Assembly (NCBI GenBank): GCA_900554845.1
Contig: USIY01000095.1
Span: forward strand, 1 to 7,780
DNA: 7,780 nt
DNA from: an uncultured Bacteroidales bacterium
GTDB lineage: Bacteria > Bacteroidota > Bacteroidia > Bacteroidales > Muribaculaceae
Reading direction: 5' to 3'
Shown: piece by piece, positions 5,303-7,780 of the stretch
How the letters are laid out: every line of letters begins with the position of its first letter
Position numbering within the stretch: the first letter of the stretch is position 1
Position numbers and translations under genes: made by a program
The notes under the pieces: model-generated
Told to the model about the DNA's origin: nothing
The model's database searches: none
What the model saw: the letters and a program-made list of their open reading frames with translations, nothing else

Positions 5303-6509
5303 AGTTGTATGCATGGAGAGAGTTGAAAAGATTCACTCCGAAATATGTGGCCGCCACCGTCAATATGGCAATTAGCATATAGATATGGAAATGCCGGGGA
5401 AATTTTAGGAATCCGACACCCGGATGGAGCGGCAACGCATATACAAGGAAAGTGACCAATGCCAACGTTTCCTTTGGATCCCACGACCAATAATTGCCCC
5501 AGGAGACGTTTGCCCATACGGAGCCGGTGATGATTCCGAGACCAAGCAACCATACCGCCGGATACAACATTGCAAGGGATAAGACGCGCATCCTTGGTCC
5601 GGAAGAGGGTCTGACCAACGCTGCGACCGCTGCTGCGAATGTCAGCCCAAACAACGCATAAGAAGCCATAGCAAGCGATACATGTGTCGCCAACCATGGA
5701 GAATTGAGAACCGGTTGCAAAGGACCAGCGAATGGATTCACTGTCAAAAATGCCGTCAGTGTCATGGCTCCGGCCAATATCATGCCCGTCAACTGCATCA
5801 CATGTCCGTGTCTGCGGAAAAACAGAAGAAGCAACTCTATCAACAGTGCCGCGAAAAGGAGCGTACCTCCTGTGTCGGCCAATGGAACATGCCCCGACAG
5901 AATCCATAGCGCAACAAAACTCATTATGGACACTGCTGTCAAAATCCATAGACATATATCCGATATCCGTCCGTAAGACCAATATTCCGAATGACCGACG
6001 CCAACGGAGAGCATAGACCGTGACTTGAGCAATCTTCTCCACCGGCCCCCGGGGGAAAAAAGGATCCATAATCCGGACACCGCAAAAATCATGTAGCCGG
6101 AATACACAAGCGCTATACCCAGCGGATCACGGCTGACGGTCAGAATCGACGAACCGTCATAATCATAGCCGGCCTGGCAGAACCGATAGTCGTCTACTTT
6201 CAATATTTTATTCATTGAAATAACACCCGACTTGCCATTGACTTTCAAATATGAAATATAGTCACGCGGTACACTCTTTCCTGGATAATACTCCACCCGG
6301 AAGCTGTCAAGCTGCATCACCGCCGGCAATGGAAGCGCCTTACCGTGCGCAGAATGAAACTCCGAAACACATACGCCTGGCGTCAGCCTCAACGTTCCCT
6401 TCTGACGGAACATATAAGTGCACAACGCCCCGGCCAGAATCACTATAAAAGAAATATGGAGTGTCAGGACGGACGGATTGTTCCAAAGCCTTTTCCAGCA
6501 AATCATCAT
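5301..6509 (-). CDS. System II cytochrome c synthase, compact ResB-CcsA fusion (CcsBA-like)
   Basis: System II synthases move haem across the inner membrane and attach it to CxxCH motifs of apocytochrome c. The 402-residue product has a short ResB/CcsB-like N-terminus: a membrane helix with H18 (LTLHISFIVILAGA), then QKGTLRLTPG, an extracytoplasmic part (about 34-125) and a second helix (129-151). The CcsA part (about 180-402) carries the WWD haem-binding segment WANVSWGNYWSWDPKE (332-347). Histidines H276 (LATHVS), H362 (LPLHPG) and H399 (SLHAYN) have the spacing of the other three ligand histidines of CcsBA. An upstream ATG at 6530 would add seven residues. I prefer 6509 because it gives the common ATGA overlap with the upstream gene's stop. 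It is the last gene of a minus-strand operon. The apocytochrome is not in the window; nitrite reductase NrfA is a guess from Bacteroides synteny. Confidence 0.88.
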   Translation of the reverse strand: MMICWKRLWNNPSVLTLHISFIVILAGALCTYMFRQKGTLRLTPGVCVSEFHSAHGKALPLPAVMQLDSFRVEYYPGKSVPRDYISYLKVNGKSGVISMNKILKVDDYRFCQAGYDYDGSSILTVSRDPLGIALVYSGYMIFAVSGLWILFSPGGRWRRLLKSRSMLSVGVGHSEYWSYGRISDICLWILTAVSIMSFVALWILSGHVPLADTGGTLLFAALLIELLLLFFRRHGHVMQLTGMILAGAMTLTAFLTVNPFAGPLQPVLNSPWLATHVSLAMASYALFGLTFAAAVAALVRPSSGPRMRVLSLAMLYPAVWLLGLGIITGSVWANVSWGNYWSWDPKETLALVTFLVYALPLHPGVGFLKFPRHFHIYMLIAILTVAATYFGVNLFNSLHAYN

Positions 6510-7582
6510 ATTTTTCTCATGGCCATACATTCCATCTCCACAAGCCAGCCGGGACGACAGACAGGGGCATGAAGAATCAGATATGGAATATCCTTGAATC
6601 TTTCCTCAAACATTCCTTTCACCACATTATAGTCCGCGGGGTCGCGCAGATACACCAATATCTGACCGACATCCTCCCATCGGAAAGAAGCGGCTTTAAG
6701 CAAAGCCTCGACATTCTCCCACATACGCAATGTTTGCCTGCGGACATCCCCCTCCCATAATATGCATCCCTTATTGTCGATGCTGGCCGTACCCGATACG
6801 AAAAGATGTCGTCGGTCGTCATAATCGATGCTGGTGGCCCTTTCAAAGGCCACGCCATACTCATGTGTGGGATTCAGATGGTCCAGGGCATTGATCTGTC
6901 GCATAGCTCCATCTTCAAGTCCAAGAACGGAGTAGGAGTCGAACACTACTGCGGCATCTCTGTCAGCCTGTCGGCCACCGATTCCTGTGCTCGCTATGAA
7001 ACGAGTGGACGGCGTGAGTCCTTGCTCAACGAACGCATCATTACGGCCACGCACCACTTCAGCATAGTCCGTATCGATGTACCGCACGAACAGCCATGTG
7101 CGCACACAACTCTGCAGAAGGCTTCCTTCACGCATCGCAAGCGCATTCGCGAGATTGGTCAGCATATGATATAGGGCATTTCTGGGATCGAGTCCCGTGC
7201 ATGTGCGGCTTGCTTCGAACATATGCAAATGTCCGAATGCCCGCACCTCGTAAATGCCGTCTGCTGCACGCCGCGACACCGCATCCTCGATCATCCATAC
7301 CCAAAGGGCGACCTTGGTGCCGTTCAACGGCGCCTGTTCCACGATGGATGTGGCGCATACGCCATTCTCAGGAAGAAGGTTCTGCTGGTTGGCGGAATCG
7401 CTGAGAAACCAGCGCTGGAAGACCGGACATATCTTATCTCCCAATGCCTCCTTGAGCTCCGCATATTGCCGCAATATCTCCGCAAGCTGTTTGTCAAATC
7501 CAATTGCGGTATCGTCTACCGTGATTATGCTGTGGACCTCGCGTTTCCCACCTGAGGCCTCTGTGATTTTGGTCGAGATCAT
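6506..7582 (-). CDS. Tandem Rid/YjgF-fold protein, function unknown (chorismatase-like architecture)
   Basis: The product has 358 residues from the ATG at 7582. This start lies 8 bases after the upstream stop; the longer frame to 7660 would overlap that gene by 71 bases. The C-terminal half resembles Rid (YjgF/YER057c/UK114) proteins: HLFVSGTASIDNKG (259-272), VGQILVYLRDPADYNVVKGMF (305-325) and APVCRPGWLVEMECMA (339-354). The middle part has a second, similar unit: VRTWLFVRYIDTDYAEVVRGR (160-180) followed by TRFIASTGIGG (193-203), which aligns with the C-terminal unit around DY-x-x-V-V. Rid proteins hydrolyse reactive enamine/imine intermediates; two-Rid-domain FkbO/Hyg5 chorismatases split chorismate. 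Neither activity can be assigned here. Homologues with SDxANQ and STGIGG motifs seem widespread in Bacteroidales. The gene is coupled to ccsBA by the ATGA overlap. There is no signal peptide, so it is probably cytoplasmic. Confidence 0.75.
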   Translation of the reverse strand: MISTKITEASGGKREVHSIITVDDTAIGFDKQLAEILRQYAELKEALGDKICPVFQRWFLSDSANQQNLLPENGVCATSIVEQAPLNGTKVALWVWMIEDAVSRRAADGIYEVRAFGHLHMFEASRTCTGLDPRNALYHMLTNLANALAMREGSLLQSCVRTWLFVRYIDTDYAEVVRGRNDAFVEQGLTPSTRFIASTGIGGRQADRDAAVVFDSYSVLGLEDGAMRQINALDHLNPTHEYGVAFERATSIDYDDRRHLFVSGTASIDNKGCILWEGDVRRQTLRMWENVEALLKAASFRWEDVGQILVYLRDPADYNVVKGMFEERFKDIPYLILHAPVCRPGWLVEMECMAMRKI

Positions 7583-7589
7583 AGTATTG

Positions 7590-7780
7590 TCATTTATGCA
7601 AAGCGGCGGCCACATCTCCGGGACTGAACGACACCGGTTTGGAGCCGAGATCAGGGACATTGAAAGATTTCAGATTGTCATCGTAGAACGACGGCGATTT
7701 CTGTGGTAGAAGGAAAGGTTTCGATACTGCGCCATCGGCATCTACATGCACGAAATAAGGTTTCCCATAGAGTCCGTCGT
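7590..7780 (-). CDS. C-terminal end of a probable PD40/TolB-like beta-propeller protein (5' end outside window)
   Basis: A frame open from the right edge of the window gives 62 residues ending in a TGA at 7592-7590. Visible features are GLYGKPYFVHVDADGAVSKP, then PFLLPQKSPSFYDDNLKSFN, then VPDLG and a tail ending AAALHK. The pattern of PYF-x-DxDG, PF-LPQK-P-FY and KSFNVP reminds me of the C-terminus of Bacteroidales PD40/TolB-like proteins near cytochrome c biogenesis genes, so this family is a tentative assignment from memory. The gap to the next gene is seven bases, which implies one transcript with the Rid-fold gene and ccsBA. No domain core is visible here, so function cannot be judged. 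Confidence 0.5.
   Translation of the reverse strand, partial: DGLYGKPYFVHVDADGAVSKPFLLPQKSPSFYDDNLKSFNVPDLGSKPVSFSPGDVAAALHK

Noticed and set aside
5245..6069. Open frame of 274 codons on the minus strand overlapping ccsBA in another frame
   Set aside because: The same strand encodes the WWD-containing CcsA in a different frame; the alternative translation has no membrane pattern or family motif.
6506..7582. Firm assignment as a chorismatase or hydroxybenzoate synthase
   Set aside because: Only the two-domain plan is similar; I could not match the spacing of catalytic residues I remember from Hyg5/FkbO.
7583..7660. Upstream start for the Rid-fold gene, adding 26 residues
   Set aside because: It would overlap the upstream coding sequence by 71 bases, and the added residues simply mirror that gene in another frame; the ATG at 7582 gives a normal operon gap.
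7254..7709. Open frame of 151 codons on the plus strand opposite the Rid-fold gene and the PD40-like end
   Set aside because: It spans two supported minus-strand genes and its translation shows no family features.
1..7780. CRISPR array, tRNA, insertion sequence, toxin-antitoxin or defence genes
   Set aside because: No regularly spaced repeats, tRNA-like folds, transposase motifs or terminal inverted repeats were seen, and every long gene has a housekeeping or envelope assignment.

Overview
The window looks like ordinary chromosomal sequence from a member of the Bacteroidota, order Bacteroidales (a Muribaculaceae-like gut bacterium is my best guess, not proven). The grounds are two exact matches to the Bacteroidota -7 promoter element TAnnTTTG, the absence of Shine-Dalgarno sequences before the genes, the rpmB-rpmG-DUF4295 cluster typical of this phylum, and protein variants of Bacteroidales type (LpxA, TsaC, a tandem Rid-fold protein, a ResB-CcsA fusion). 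I see no mobile elements, tRNA or rRNA genes, or CRISPR arrays.

Layout. Bases 3-323 are the 3' end of lpxA (lipid A synthesis), closed by a strong hairpin terminator that overlaps the promoter of the next unit. Bases 526-1155 hold a ribosomal operon: rpmB (L28), rpmG (zinc-free L33) and a 49-residue DUF4295 protein. A perfect 40-base palindrome (1167-1206) ends this operon and also the convergent gene for a small outer-membrane beta-barrel protein (1225-1725, minus strand). A divergent intergenic region (1726-1885) leads into a plus-strand operon of glutamine-dependent nadE (start reassigned to 1886), a PAP2 lipid phosphatase and tsaC. A second hairpin (5276-5302) separates this from a minus-strand operon, read from the right edge: the C-terminus of a protein tentatively assigned to the PD40/TolB-like type, a two-domain Rid/YjgF-fold protein (start reassigned to 7582), and a compact ResB-CcsA cytochrome c synthase (start reassigned to 6509).

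How the genes work together. The left part serves the envelope (LpxA, beta-barrel protein) and translation (L28, L33, DUF4295, and TsaC for tRNA t6A). NadE makes NAD and the PAP2 enzyme probably dephosphorylates envelope lipid phosphates; nadE, PAP2 and tsaC look co-transcribed but not mechanistically linked. The right-hand operon concerns cytochrome c maturation. Its most interesting member is the tandem Rid-fold protein, translationally coupled to the cytochrome c synthase by a 4-base ATGA overlap. The synthase is also of interest: it seems to be a minimal CcsBA that keeps all four candidate haem-ligand histidines and the WWD segment in about 400 residues. Otherwise the window is mostly housekeeping, and I find no clear new defence or mobile system.
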